NCBI GenBank assembly: GCA_964446285.1
Contig: CAYUNT010000081.1
Span: forward strand, 1 to 18,410
From: CAYUNT01 sp964446285
GTDB lineage: Bacteria; Sumerlaeota; Sumerlaeia; SLMS01; CAYUNT01
Direction of reading: 5' to 3'
DNA length: 18,410 nucleotides
Position 1 is the first letter of the stretch. The number at the start of each line of letters is the position of its first letter. The position numbers and the translations under genes are program-made. The notes beneath the pieces were generated by a model. It worked only from the letters and a program-made list of their open reading frames with translations. It was not told where the DNA came from and made no database searches. Positions 1-10,770 of this stretch are shown here, piece after piece.

Positions 1-783
1 TTTCTGCGGGTGGGCCGGGTAGCAGGGGAATCGGCGGAAAACCGGGCGCAAAAGGCCGGCGGCGAGACGGGTTTCGAGCGGTTCGCACATTTGCGGACGT
101 TTGGCCTGGCCGGAGGTGACGCGGCGGCGCGCGAACCGCGGCGATGCGCCCTCGGGCTTTTGTATGAATTCCTTGGCGCGGAGGCGTTTGCGCGCCTGGA
201 CGGATTGTTCCCTGGATGTTTTTTGCCTAATGAACTTTCCGTCTTGCGATCCATGCTCGAACGGGGGTTTAATGTCACACGCACGTCGAGCGCCGGAAGG
301 CTGTTTGACGCGGTGGCTTCGCTTGCCGGTCTGCGCCACATTGCGCGCCATGAAGGGCAGGCGGCAATGGACCTTGAGTTCGCTCTTGGGCCAGAGGCAG
401 AAAGCGAAGGCGCTTATCCGCTGCCATTACTGAAAGTGGACGCGCCAGGCGGGGGAGGGCGTTGGATTCTCGATTGGGAGCCGTTGGCGCGCGGTGTGCT
501 TGAGGACGCGGAAAATGGAGTGGCGCCGGGGCCGATTGCGGCGCGATTCCACAATGCTCTGGTGGAGGGGATCGTGGAGACGGCCCGGATGGCAGGCCGG
601 AAACGAGTGGCGCTTTCGGGAGGTTGTTTCCAGAATCGGTATCTGCTCGAGCGCTCGATCGAGCGCCTTATTGATGAGGGGTATCGTGTGTATTGGCCCC
701 AGCGGGTTCCGCCCAACGACGGCGGGATCGCCTTGGGCCAAATCGCGGCCGCCTTGCGCGGCCCTCGAGAGGAAAATGCCTGA
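1..783 (+). CDS. hypF: Carbamoyltransferase HypF, C-terminal part (5' end outside window)
   Basis: HypF makes the thiocarbamate precursor of the cyanide ligands of the NiFe-hydrogenase active site, working with HypE in the cytoplasm. Only about the last 260 residues are present. The frame is open at base 1, so the GTG at position 10 is not a credible start. The Kae1/YrdC-associated C-terminal domain is recognisable by GGDAAAREPRR, the FNVTRTSSAGRLFDAVASL stretch, the nucleotide-binding LSGGCFQNRYLLE motif and the closing PPNDGGIALGQ motif. The hypC start lies one base after its stop, so the two are almost certainly co-transcribed. An oddity is that the part between the initial F-L and GFERFAH looks about 15-20 residues longer than in the HypF sequences I remember (roughly GEFLL..GFxRxAHL). 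The family call is firm; the insertion is from memory. Confidence 0.93.
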   Translation, partial: FLRVGRVAGESAENRAQKAGGETGFERFAHLRTFGLAGGDAAAREPRRCALGLLYEFLGAEAFARLDGLFPGCFLPNELSVLRSMLERGFNVTRTSSAGRLFDAVASLAGLRHIARHEGQAAMDLEFALGPEAESEGAYPLPLLKVDAPGGGGRWILDWEPLARGVLEDAENGVAPGPIAARFHNALVEGIVETARMAGRKRVALSGGCFQNRYLLERSIERLIDEGYRVYWPQRVPPNDGGIALGQIAAALRGPREENA

Positions 784-784
784 G

Positions 785-1028
785 ATGTGCCTGGCAATTC
801 CCGGAAAGATCGTGGAGATTCTCGACGCCGAGGATTCCATGTCCAGATCAGGGAAGGTATCTTTTGGCGGGATTCTCAAGGAGGTGAACCTGGCCTGCGT
901 TCCTGAGGCCAACACGGGCGATTATGTAATCGTCCACGCCGGTGTCGCAATCAGCGTGCTGGATGAAAACGAGGCGCAAAGCGTCTTTGAATATCTCGAA
1001 CAAATAGATGAATTGGGAGAACTCGAAC

Positions 1029-1057
<29 letters not shown>
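785..1057 (+). CDS. hypC: Hydrogenase assembly chaperone HypC/HupF
   Basis: This 90-residue chaperone binds HypD and the hydrogenase large-subunit precursor and delivers the Fe(CN)2CO unit in NiFe-hydrogenase maturation. The N-terminus MCLAIPGKIVEI is diagnostic. Cys2, exposed after Met removal, is the catalytic and iron-binding residue, and the HAGVAISVLDENEA motif (His51) is the second family signature. The ATG at 785 is chosen because Cys2 must directly follow Met; the same frame is open further upstream but that part overlaps hypF. A GAGAGG at 767-772 is a somewhat distant ribosome-binding site. The reading frame overlaps the start of nifJ by 29 bp, so the last nine or so residues (acidic, ending SVRHD) are encoded inside the nifJ start region. 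No hydrogenase structural gene is in the window. Confidence 0.95.
1015..1020 (+). promoter_or_regulatory. Ribosome-binding site deciding the nifJ start
   Basis: GGGAGA lies 8 nt before the ATG at 1029. It supports that start over the in-frame ATG at 1008, which has no comparable site. It sits inside the hypC coding region, consistent with translational coupling. Confidence 0.6.
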
Positions 1058-4622
<3,565 letters not shown>

Positions 4623-4638
4623 CCCGAGGCTTGAAAAT

Positions 4639-4669
4639 CCATCCCGGATCCACCCAGGGTCCGGGATGG
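4639..4669 (+). other. Intercistronic hairpin after nifJ
   Basis: CCATCCCGGATCC (4639-4651) pairs with GGTCCGGGATGG (4658-4669), giving a 12-bp stem with one bulged T. It is not followed by a T-run, so it is more likely an mRNA-stability or processing hairpin than an intrinsic terminator. A second weaker pair, ATCGCGC at 4692-4698 and GCGCGAT at 4712-4718, lies just downstream. Both fall in the 138-bp gap before the DHOD-like gene. Confidence 0.5.
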
Positions 4670-4745
4670 ACCTGCCCCGGAAACCCCGGCGATCGCGCAC
4701 TTTCCTGTATCGCGCGATGCCTTCACTCTCTCGACGAAATCCACA

Positions 4746-4751
4746 CGGAGG
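4746..4751 (+). promoter_or_regulatory. Ribosome-binding site of the DHOD-like gene
   Basis: CGGAGG lies 9 nt before the ATG at 4761 and fixes that start. The frame also begins there by alignment with the family N-terminus (MDLTTTYLGL). Confidence 0.7.
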
Positions 4752-4760
4752 CCATCGAAC

Positions 4761-5756
4761 ATGGACCTGACAACTACCTATCTCGGATTGAAGTTGCGCT
4801 CACCGCTGGTGCCGTCCGCCTCTCCTCTCACGGAGGACGTGTCCAACATCAAACGCATGGAAGACGCCGGAGCGGCAGCCGTCGTTCTTCACTCGCTGTT
4901 CGAGGAACAACTCTCGCAAGACGCCGCGGAAATGGCAAAGCGCCTCGAGCACGGCACGGAGAGTTTCGCCGAATCGCTCAGTTATTTCCCCGAACCGAGC
5001 GAATACCGCCTCGGCCCCGAGGAGTATCTCGAGCTCATCCGTTCGGCGAAGGAATCTGTGAAGATTCCTATCATTGCAAGCCTCAACGGCTCATCGCTCG
5101 GCGGCTGGACCGCCTATGCGAAGCAGCTTGAAAAGGCGGGCGCCGACGCCATCGAACTCAATGTCTATTACATCCCGGCCGATATGGATGTGACTGCGGA
5201 AAAGGTTGAAAAGACCTACGTGGACATCCTGAAGGCTGTGAAGTCGGCAGTGAAGATTCCGGTGGCGGTGAAACTCAGCCCGTTCTTCAGCAATATCGCC
5301 AATATGGCCAAACGGCTCGATGCGGCGGGCGCGGACGGACTTGTTCTGTTCAACCGCTTCTATCAGCCGGACATCAACCTCGAGTCGCTCGAGGTGGAAC
5401 CGCACATCATCCTGAGCACGCCAATGGCGCTGCGTCTGCCGATGCGCTGGATCGCCATTCTGCACGGACGCATCGAGGCCGACCTGGCCGCCACCAGCGG
5501 CATTCATTGGGCCAAAGACGCGATCAAGATGATCATGGCGGGCGCGAAGGTGACGATGCTGTGCTCGGCCATCCTGCGCCACGGCATTGACCACATCCGT
5601 GTGGTCGAGCAGGGCATGATCGACTGGATGGAAGAGCACGAATACGAGTCCGTCGAGCAAATGGTTGGCAGCATGAGCCAGATCAAATGCCCGGATGCGA
5701 CAGCCTTTGAACGCGCGCAGTATATGAAGGCGCTGGCCACCTATAAGCCGGTCTGA
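4761..5756 (+). CDS. Dihydroorotate dehydrogenase-like flavoprotein
   Basis: This 331-residue TIM-barrel FMN protein is of the type annotated as dihydroorotate dehydrogenase-like. The start MDLTTTYLGLKLRSPLVPSA is typical. KIPIIASLNG (101-110), the lysine of VAVKLSPFF (Lys171), LFNRFYQPDI (196-205) and TSGIHWAKDAIKMIMAGA (245-262) mark the FMN-binding barrel strands. The segment at 133-139 (LNVYYIP) replaces the N-x-S-C/S-P-N loop that carries the catalytic base of true PyrD enzymes. I therefore infer it does not make orotate, and no pyrimidine-biosynthesis gene is nearby. It lies 138 bp behind nifJ in the same direction, with its own strong ribosome-binding site, and ends 24 bp before a terminator. 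A link to ferredoxin or pyruvate metabolism is inferred from context only; the substrate is unknown. Confidence 0.88.
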   Translation: MDLTTTYLGLKLRSPLVPSASPLTEDVSNIKRMEDAGAAAVVLHSLFEEQLSQDAAEMAKRLEHGTESFAESLSYFPEPSEYRLGPEEYLELIRSAKESVKIPIIASLNGSSLGGWTAYAKQLEKAGADAIELNVYYIPADMDVTAEKVEKTYVDILKAVKSAVKIPVAVKLSPFFSNIANMAKRLDAAGADGLVLFNRFYQPDINLESLEVEPHIILSTPMALRLPMRWIAILHGRIEADLAATSGIHWAKDAIKMIMAGAKVTMLCSAILRHGIDHIRVVEQGMIDWMEEHEYESVEQMVGSMSQIKCPDATAFERAQYMKALATYKPV

Positions 5757-5780
5757 ACAATTCCGCAGTAAAAACAAAAG

Positions 5781-5817
5781 GCGCCTCGAACGCGGAATGT
5801 GTTCGAGGCGCTTTTTT
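5781..5817. terminator. Bidirectional rho-independent terminator
   Basis: GCGCCTCGAAC (5781-5791) and GTTCGAGGCGC (5801-5811) form a perfect 11-bp stem with a 9-nt loop, followed by six T on the plus strand (5812-5817). On the minus strand the stem is followed by CTTTTGTTTTT. It sits between the convergent ends at 5756 (+) and 5840 (-), so it can end both transcripts. Confidence 0.93.
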
Positions 5818-5839
5818 CTTTATTGGAAGAAGTTGGGCG

Positions 5840-8581
5840 TCAGTCGATGGGGTGAGGCGAAAGACAAGGCGTGGGGGAAAGGTTGGGATGGAGAAGATAG
5901 AGAATTTCTGGTGTGGAAAGGCTTTTCACCAGATTCTGCGCCTGGAGTTGTTCCTGCGCCGTGAGTTGTTCTTCGGTGGTCGATTGGGATTGGGTCTGAG
6001 ATGAATTCGTATTGGAGGCGGATGATAGTTCCGACGCCGCCGCTGATAAGGGCGCGGCAGGATAGGCAAAATCCGGCATGAAATCGGTCTGGGGCGGTTT
6101 GATAACTCCTGAGGCTCCACCAACTTTGAAACGGGCATATTTTACGTCTGACATCTGGAAGTCGGTTTTGCCCTCGGGCGAATACCAGTTGGTTCTGAAG
6201 ATGAATTCGCCATTTTTTAGAGGTTTTGCGCGGATGACATATTCACGGCGTTCGAGCGTTGCGCCACCCCGTTGCGTTTTGCGGATTCGCTTTTCGTAGA
6301 TGGTGCGGTCGCTGCCTTGCGCCTTTGCGCCCCAGGGCCAGTTGAACACGGCGCTCTCGGAACGGAAAAGAAAGCCCTTCTTGTCTGCTTCGTGGAAGTC
6401 CAGCCCCTCGATGCGCGCGATGGTTTCGGGGTTTGCCAGGGTGCTTGTGCCCGCAAGGACAGCGCGCGCGCTCGCGGGCGCTGGACGCCTGATCCGCGCC
6501 ACGCAAACCGAGCGCGTGGGATCAATCACGAGATTGCTGCCCTGGCGATAGGCCGTGAGGGTGAGGCGGTAGTTTTCGCCGGTGGTTTTGTCCTTCGCCT
6601 CCGCCTTGGCGCGGACTTCGACGCGTTGTTTTTTGGCGTTCCAAAAGACTTTTCCGGCCTTGAGAGCCGCCTTGAGCGCGCCGCCTTCGGGGAGATTGCC
6701 GAGGGTGGCTTCGCCCGCCAATCCCGCAGGATCGGCCTGCGAAAAGGAAATTTTCGGGGCCAGCGAGCGTTCGCCGCACACAAACGGCGCAGGATTGAAG
6801 GTCGTGCGCAAGTCGCCCAGGCGTTCAGAACTGAACTGAATGGCGGCGATTTCAAGGATGTGATCGGCCGGATGAAAAATCACTTCGTCGAGCCAGGAAG
6901 CGTCGGCGCCGGCAGCGCCGGAGGCGTCTTTGCGATACTCCCACTTGAGCGTTTGGAGACCTTCGGGAACTGCCAGCGCGGTGCGTTTCCAGTTTTGCTC
7001 GCCCGAGGCGGCGTATTGGACCGCGCCGCCAACAGAAAACTGGAGGAAGTCGTGTTGATATTCTGAGGAGACCTTGGACCAGAAAGTGATCTGGCCGGGT
7101 CCCTGAACTGTGGTCAGGAGCGATGCGCTCTGATTGTCTGCCAGGCGCGCGGTTTGGATGGCGTCGGACCCATCGCGTGACGCGCCCGGCTGAAAAATCC
7201 ATCCCGCGTCGCCCGCCGTGGCGAAATCGAGGACGGGATTATCGAGCGCGTCACCGAGCCAGACGGGCGGCGCCGGAGTCGGAGTGAGCGTCGGCGTGGT
7301 GGTTGGCGTGACGTAGTTGGTGGGCCAGGGGGTGGGCGCAGGCCACTGGGTAGGAGAGGGCCAGGGGGTGGATGTGGGCCATTCGGTCGGCGAGGGCCAG
7401 GGAGTCTGCGTTGGCCAGGGCGTTTCCGTGGGCGATGGCGACGGAGTGGGCGTGGCGTTCTTGTCTATATAGACGGCCGTGTAGGTGTCGTTGTTGTTTA
7501 TTTGGATTCCGATTCTTGATTCAACGGAAAGGAATTCTCTGTTCTTCAACCATCTGTTGAATACGAGATCGTCCACTTCTGGAGGCGCGGAAAGCCATAG
7601 AGGGAGTCCACAGGTATTCTGGTAGGCATAAGGACACTGTTCGGCATATCCCTCCGCGAAAGAATAGGTTGCATACCCCCGCGGAATCCATAGGCCAGGC
7701 GGGTCCGATTCCACCCGAATAGTGCATAAGCCAATGGCGTAAGAACAGTTTTTGCTATAAACGGCCGTCCAAATGTCATTGCGGTTGACCTTCATCTCGA
7801 AGTCTTTCCATGTTGTATAGACCTTGTCTCCAGATGCGTCTTTTAGGTGCCATGACTCGAACATATATCCATATTGATAATGGGTTTCCGGGGCGTTCAG
7901 CCAGAAGGTTGAGCCGCAGAGTTTAGCTCGTGTATAAGGGGCCTTCATATAGCCGTCTCCATCCTTCATCAATGCACCTGGCGGATCGGAACAGATTGTA
8001 ATTGTGCAGGGATCGTCATTGAAGGCGTAGATGGCTTCATACGTGTCACTATATGCTTTTATTCCCACATCACGTGCGGACAGATAGGGTTGTCCGTTTT
8101 TTGTCCATTGCAGGAAGGGCACGCCATTAAAACTTTCCGGAGCAATCATCCAGAATCCGGACTTGGTGGGTTTTGTTCGCTGGTATGGGGTCATTGCCGT
8201 TCCATCCGCGTCTTGTATCATCACGCCGTCGGGAGATGACTTGATTGTAAAAGTGGCGTAGCTGGTTTCCGATTTGCTGATTTCGGAGGATAAACCGGCG
8301 GGACAATAATGGGTATCGTCCAGGTATGTGCCATCGTCCACCTCGGCAGCTTCGGCCTGGAGATCGGCGAAGGAGGCGGAACGGGGTTCGGCCTGCGCCA
8401 GGAGCAACATCGAGGGCCGGACGCCAGACTCCTCCGGAATGCCGCGTTGTCTATGCACAACGGCTTGGGAACCATCCTGCGAATTGGCCCCCACATTGGG
8501 TGCGTGGATGTTGATGAGTTCGGCCAGTTTGAGCGCGAAAAACACCAAGAACAGAGCGGATACAAATCGCCAGCGGATCAT
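5840..8581 (-). CDS. Large exported multidomain surface protein (function unknown)
   Basis: This is a 913-residue protein. Residues 1-20 have a basic start and hydrophobic core (ALFLVFFALKLA), so it is exported or membrane-anchored; the cleavage site is unclear. Three tandem modules follow at about 108-186, 191-275 and 286-371. Each contains an SxPxG-type strand, a LxAP or IAPE turn and an ending like YTAVY. They resemble InlB B-repeat/PEGA-like extracellular modules. A Pro/Thr/Trp linker (376-438) leads to a module at about 441-572 with GDALDN, DNQSASLLT, GPGQITFWSKVSSE and DASWLDEV. That type recurs in large secreted bacterial proteins. A beta-rich region (573-825) and a Ser/Gln-rich tail finish it. 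The ATG at 8581 has GGAG 8 nt upstream. It is a single-gene transcript with a structured leader. Adhesion or envelope function is only a guess. Confidence 0.85.
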   Translation of the reverse strand: MIRWRFVSALFLVFFALKLAELINIHAPNVGANSQDGSQAVVHRQRGIPEESGVRPSMLLLAQAEPRSASFADLQAEAAEVDDGTYLDDTHYCPAGLSSEISKSETSYATFTIKSSPDGVMIQDADGTAMTPYQRTKPTKSGFWMIAPESFNGVPFLQWTKNGQPYLSARDVGIKAYSDTYEAIYAFNDDPCTITICSDPPGALMKDGDGYMKAPYTRAKLCGSTFWLNAPETHYQYGYMFESWHLKDASGDKVYTTWKDFEMKVNRNDIWTAVYSKNCSYAIGLCTIRVESDPPGLWIPRGYATYSFAEGYAEQCPYAYQNTCGLPLWLSAPPEVDDLVFNRWLKNREFLSVESRIGIQINNNDTYTAVYIDKNATPTPSPSPTETPWPTQTPWPSPTEWPTSTPWPSPTQWPAPTPWPTNYVTPTTTPTLTPTPAPPVWLGDALDNPVLDFATAGDAGWIFQPGASRDGSDAIQTARLADNQSASLLTTVQGPGQITFWSKVSSEYQHDFLQFSVGGAVQYAASGEQNWKRTALAVPEGLQTLKWEYRKDASGAAGADASWLDEVIFHPADHILEIAAIQFSSERLGDLRTTFNPAPFVCGERSLAPKISFSQADPAGLAGEATLGNLPEGGALKAALKAGKVFWNAKKQRVEVRAKAEAKDKTTGENYRLTLTAYRQGSNLVIDPTRSVCVARIRRPAPASARAVLAGTSTLANPETIARIEGLDFHEADKKGFLFRSESAVFNWPWGAKAQGSDRTIYEKRIRKTQRGGATLERREYVIRAKPLKNGEFIFRTNWYSPEGKTDFQMSDVKYARFKVGGASGVIKPPQTDFMPDFAYPAAPLSAAASELSSASNTNSSQTQSQSTTEEQLTAQEQLQAQNLVKSLSTPEILYLLHPNLSPTPCLSPHPID
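7322..7429 (-). repeat. Six 18-bp units encoding a Trp-Pro hexapeptide linker
   Basis: Residues 385-420 of the surface protein consist of six hexapeptides: TETPWP, TQTPWP, SPTEWP, TSTPWP, SPTQWP and APTPWP. Trp falls exactly every sixth residue (389, 395, 401, 407, 413, 419). The flanks (376-384 and 421-438) are Thr/Pro-rich without Trp. DNA units have diverged (GGCCAGGG and GGGCCA variants), so the register is kept at the protein level. Confidence 0.9.
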
Positions 8582-8589
8582 GGGAGTGG

Positions 8590-8593
8590 CTCC
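8590..8593 (-). promoter_or_regulatory. Ribosome-binding site of the surface-protein gene
   Basis: On the minus strand GGAG precedes the ATG at 8581 by 8 nt. It supports this start, which also yields an immediate signal sequence. Confidence 0.55.
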
Positions 8594-8640
8594 AAATCAA
8601 ATCGGCCCGGCGAGGCGGTAGAGTGGCCGCATTTCCGGGA

Positions 8641-8721
8641 CGCCAAAGGTGCCTCCTTGGGCGTAAACATTCCCCTTCATGCCCGGCGCACCAGCCGGGC
8701 GGCGTATTTGCGCCAAATACG
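8641..8721 (-). other. Structured leader: three consecutive hairpins upstream of the surface-protein gene
   Basis: There are three stems in a row. The first is 8641-8649 with 8655-8663 (9 bp, one mismatch, 5-nt loop). The second is GCCCGGC 8681-8687 with GCCGGGC 8694-8700 (perfect 7 bp, 6-nt loop). The third is CGTATTTG 8703-8710 with CAAATACG 8714-8721 (perfect 8 bp, 3-nt loop). They lie 60-140 bp upstream of the start at 8581, where a 5' untranslated leader would be. None matches a riboswitch consensus I recognise. Confidence 0.45.
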
Positions 8722-9112
8722 ATTTTGGGGGGACAATGAGACCTTTTCACCGCGCTTATGAGGAAGATTTTCGAGGGCGACCCAAGCGCGGCGCGGAGGA
8801 GTTCAGAAAGGAAAACCGGCGGATGCGAAACGGGGAAGACTGTTCTAAAAAGAGAGAATGGAAATGGGATGGAAATGAAATGAAGCCGGTAATATGGAAT
8901 CCGGTTCGGCTTCCGCCGGGTTCTTCTGAACAGTCACGTGTTTAATTCAGAAGCAAAGAACGCGCCAGATTGGCGGGCGCACCGCTGGCGGCGGACGCGT
9001 GTGCCCAAGGGGGCGCGGCTGGAAGCGTCCAACTTCCGCGAAATCAACAGGAAGGAAGAACGTGCCCTTCCGCGATTTGGCGAATCAGGCGCGGCACGAA
9101 AAGGCGGTATTC
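8722..9112. other. Intergenic stretch without a convincing gene
   Basis: Short open frames exist on the plus strand, but none combines a ribosome-binding site with recognisable protein. The only clear structure is CTTCTGAA at 8923-8930 pairing with TTCAGAAG at 8946-8953, with CACGTG in the loop. A purine-rich tract with repeated ATGGAAATG lies around 8858-8884. I found no convincing sigma-70 promoter here for the minus-strand gene, although it should be in this region. Confidence 0.5.
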
Positions 9113-9169
9113 ATGATGCAAATCCGCATCATTCGTTGCAGCGGCGCAACAATGTTGCAAAGACGCAAC
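9113..9169. repeat. Three adjacent short hairpins with 6-nt loops
   Basis: ATGATGC/GCATCAT (9113-9119 and 9126-9132) is followed by two copies of GTTGC-N6-GCAAC (9135-9150 and 9154-9169), 19 bp apart. All three have six-base loops. The position, about 145-200 bp beyond the stop of the aldehyde dehydrogenase gene, is non-coding on both strands as far as I can tell. Confidence 0.55.
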
Positions 9170-9201
9170 GTGTTTTCATCGCGGGCGAATGCGGTGGCTG
9201 G

Positions 9202-9294
9202 AACTGTTCAAAGTGCGGAAAAATCTTGGGCGAGACGCCCAAGCCAACAGAATCACAGGCAAAATACCCATGCCACCAGCAACTTTGAACAGTT
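9202..9294. repeat. 13-bp perfect inverted repeat enclosing a terminator hairpin
   Basis: AACTGTTCAAAGT (9202-9214) and its exact complement ACTTTGAACAGTT (9282-9294) are 67 bp apart. The hairpin at 9225-9243 lies inside, so the RNA of this region could fold as a stem closing over an inner stem-loop. It starts 21 bp beyond the stop of the aldehyde dehydrogenase gene. Confidence 0.6.
9219..9243 (-). terminator. Probable rho-independent terminator of the aldehyde dehydrogenase gene
   Basis: Read on the minus strand, CTTGGGCG, loop TCT and CGCCCAAG form a perfect 8-bp stem followed by ATTTTT. It is about 70-95 bp downstream of the stop at 9315. The T-run is short, so strength is uncertain. Confidence 0.65.
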
Positions 9295-9314
9295 TCTGAA
9301 TGCTGTGGCGATCC

Positions 9315-10757
9315 TCAGGATTTCAGGCGATCGATACGGCGCAGAACCAGCAGGCGGATTTCGGTCATTTCCTCGATTGAGAAGCGGATGCCTTCGCGCC
9401 CGAGTCCGCTGTCTTTCACACCGCCGTAGGGCATGTGATCGACGCGCCAGGAGGGGACGTCGCCAATCACCACGCCCCCCGCCTCGATTTCGTCCCAGGC
9501 GCGCATGGCCTTGTAGATGTCGCGCGTGAATACGCCCGCCTGCAATCCATAGGCGGAGGCGTTCACCTCGCGCAAGACGGCGTCGAAATCGGCAAAGGGC
9601 GCAAGAATCGCCACGGGGCCAAACACTTCGCGGCAAGAAAGTGGTTCATGCGGCGGGACGTTTTCGAGGAGGGAGGCTTCGAGGAGCGCGCCCTCGCGCC
9701 GTCCGCCGCAAAGCAGGCGCGCCCCGCTCGCCTGAGCGGACTTGATCCAGCCCTCGACGCGCCGCGCTTCGTCTTCGGAAATCATTGGTCCGATAAAGGT
9801 ATCCTCGCGGCGCGGATCGCCCATGCGGAGCGCGCGCGTGGCGGCTACGAGGCGTTCGCGAAATTCTGAATATATGGATTCGTGAATATAAATCCGCTGC
9901 ACACTGATGCAACTCTGCCCGGACTGGTAAAACGCGCCGAAGATGATGCGCGCGGCGGCGTCGGCCTGATCCGTGTCCGCATCGACGACGCAGGCGGCGT
10001 TTCCGCCCAGTTCGAGCGCGACTTTCTTTTTGCCCGCCTTTGCTTTGAGCGACCAGCCGACATCCTGCGAGCCGGTGAAACTGAGGAGTTTGAGGCGGTC
10101 GTCCGTGATGAGCGCCTGGGCGTCGGCGGCGCGGCAGGGCAGGATCGAAAACGCGCCGGGGGGCAGGGCGGTTTCGGCCAGGACCTCGCCAATCACGAGC
10201 GCGCCGATAGGCGTGGCAGAGGCGGGTTTGAGCACAAAGGGGCATCCGGCGGCAATGGCGGGAGCGATCTTGTGCGCGGCGAGATTGAGCGGAAAGTTGA
10301 AGGGCGTGATGAGCGCGCACGGGCCGATGGGAACGCGCCGCCACATTCCTTCGTAGCCGCGGGCGCGGGGCGTGACGTCGAGCGGCAGAACCTCGCCCGT
10401 GATGCGAACGGCTTCCTCGGCGGCGAGGCGGAAGGTGTCGATCAGGCGCGTGACCTCGCCGCGGGCGTCGCGAATGGGCTTTCCGGCCTCGATGCAAAGC
10501 GCCTGGGCGAGTTCCTCGGCGCGCTCGGTGAACCGCCGGGCGCAATGTGCGAGAATGGCTTGGCGCTCGAAGGCGGCAAGGCGGCGCATAGCGGGGGCAG
10601 CGGCGGCGGCCTGGGCGATGGCTTCCTCGACGGCCTGCGGATCGGCGAGGGCGGCGCGCGTGGCTACTTCGCCCGTGAATTTGTCGCGCACCTCCAGCGA
10701 GGCGTTGGGCGATTGCGGACGGTTGCCGAGATAATACGGATAGGTTTCTCGCAGCAT
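9315..10757 (-). CDS. NAD(P)-dependent aldehyde dehydrogenase
   Basis: This 480-residue cytoplasmic enzyme of the ALDH superfamily oxidises an aldehyde to the acid. It shows ITPFNFPLN (150-158; oxyanion Asn at 154), KPASATP (177-183; NAD-contacting Lys177), the FTGSQDVGW loop (227-235), ELGGN with the general-base Glu249, and the nucleophile Cys283 in SGQSCISVQR. EVFGPVAIL (377-385) and the C-terminal PYGGVKDSGLGREG (443-456) complete the fold. The CISVQR form and the FTGS..GW..KAKAGKK context suggest the glyceraldehyde-3-phosphate/lactaldehyde-like branch; the substrate cannot be read. The frame is open up to 10898, but those extra 47 residues are low-complexity Ser-His repeats from a DNA tandem repeat. 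I take the ATG at 10757, which has a ribosome-binding site. The helicase gene ends 168 bp upstream in the same direction; co-transcription is possible. Confidence 0.93.
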   Translation of the reverse strand: MLRETYPYYLGNRPQSPNASLEVRDKFTGEVATRAALADPQAVEEAIAQAAAAAPAMRRLAAFERQAILAHCARRFTERAEELAQALCIEAGKPIRDARGEVTRLIDTFRLAAEEAVRITGEVLPLDVTPRARGYEGMWRRVPIGPCALITPFNFPLNLAAHKIAPAIAAGCPFVLKPASATPIGALVIGEVLAETALPPGAFSILPCRAADAQALITDDRLKLLSFTGSQDVGWSLKAKAGKKKVALELGGNAACVVDADTDQADAAARIIFGAFYQSGQSCISVQRIYIHESIYSEFRERLVAATRALRMGDPRREDTFIGPMISEDEARRVEGWIKSAQASGARLLCGGRREGALLEASLLENVPPHEPLSCREVFGPVAILAPFADFDAVLREVNASAYGLQAGVFTRDIYKAMRAWDEIEAGGVVIGDVPSWRVDHMPYGGVKDSGLGREGIRFSIEEMTEIRLLVLRRIDRLKS

Positions 10758-10765
10758 GGAAATTA

Positions 10766-10770
10766 CCTTA
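10766..10770 (-). promoter_or_regulatory. Ribosome-binding site deciding the aldehyde dehydrogenase start
   Basis: TAAGG on the minus strand lies 8 nt before the ATG at 10757. It favours this start over the longer open frame that reads through the tandem repeat just upstream. Confidence 0.6.

Noticed and set aside
7268..7456. Repetitive tract considered as a CRISPR array
   Set aside because: The periodicity is 18 bp without spacers and is explained by in-frame Thr-Pro-Trp-Pro coding. There are no cas genes in the window.
8597..8680. 27-codon minus-strand upstream ORF (MKGNVYAQGGTF...) before the surface-protein gene
   Set aside because: Its ATG directly abuts a 7-bp hairpin and there is no ribosome-binding site. 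The hairpins explain the region better.
8736..8945. Basic 69-codon plus-strand frame (MRPFHRAYEEDF...)
   Set aside because: The G-run is only 3 nt from the ATG, composition looks random, and it overlaps the expected promoter region of the minus-strand surface-protein gene.
8938..9288. Plus-strand open frame (116 codons) containing CSKCGK in the hairpin-rich gap
   Set aside because: GTG start without a ribosome-binding site, and no family resemblance. It runs through the hairpin cluster and the minus-strand terminator, so it is more likely non-coding.
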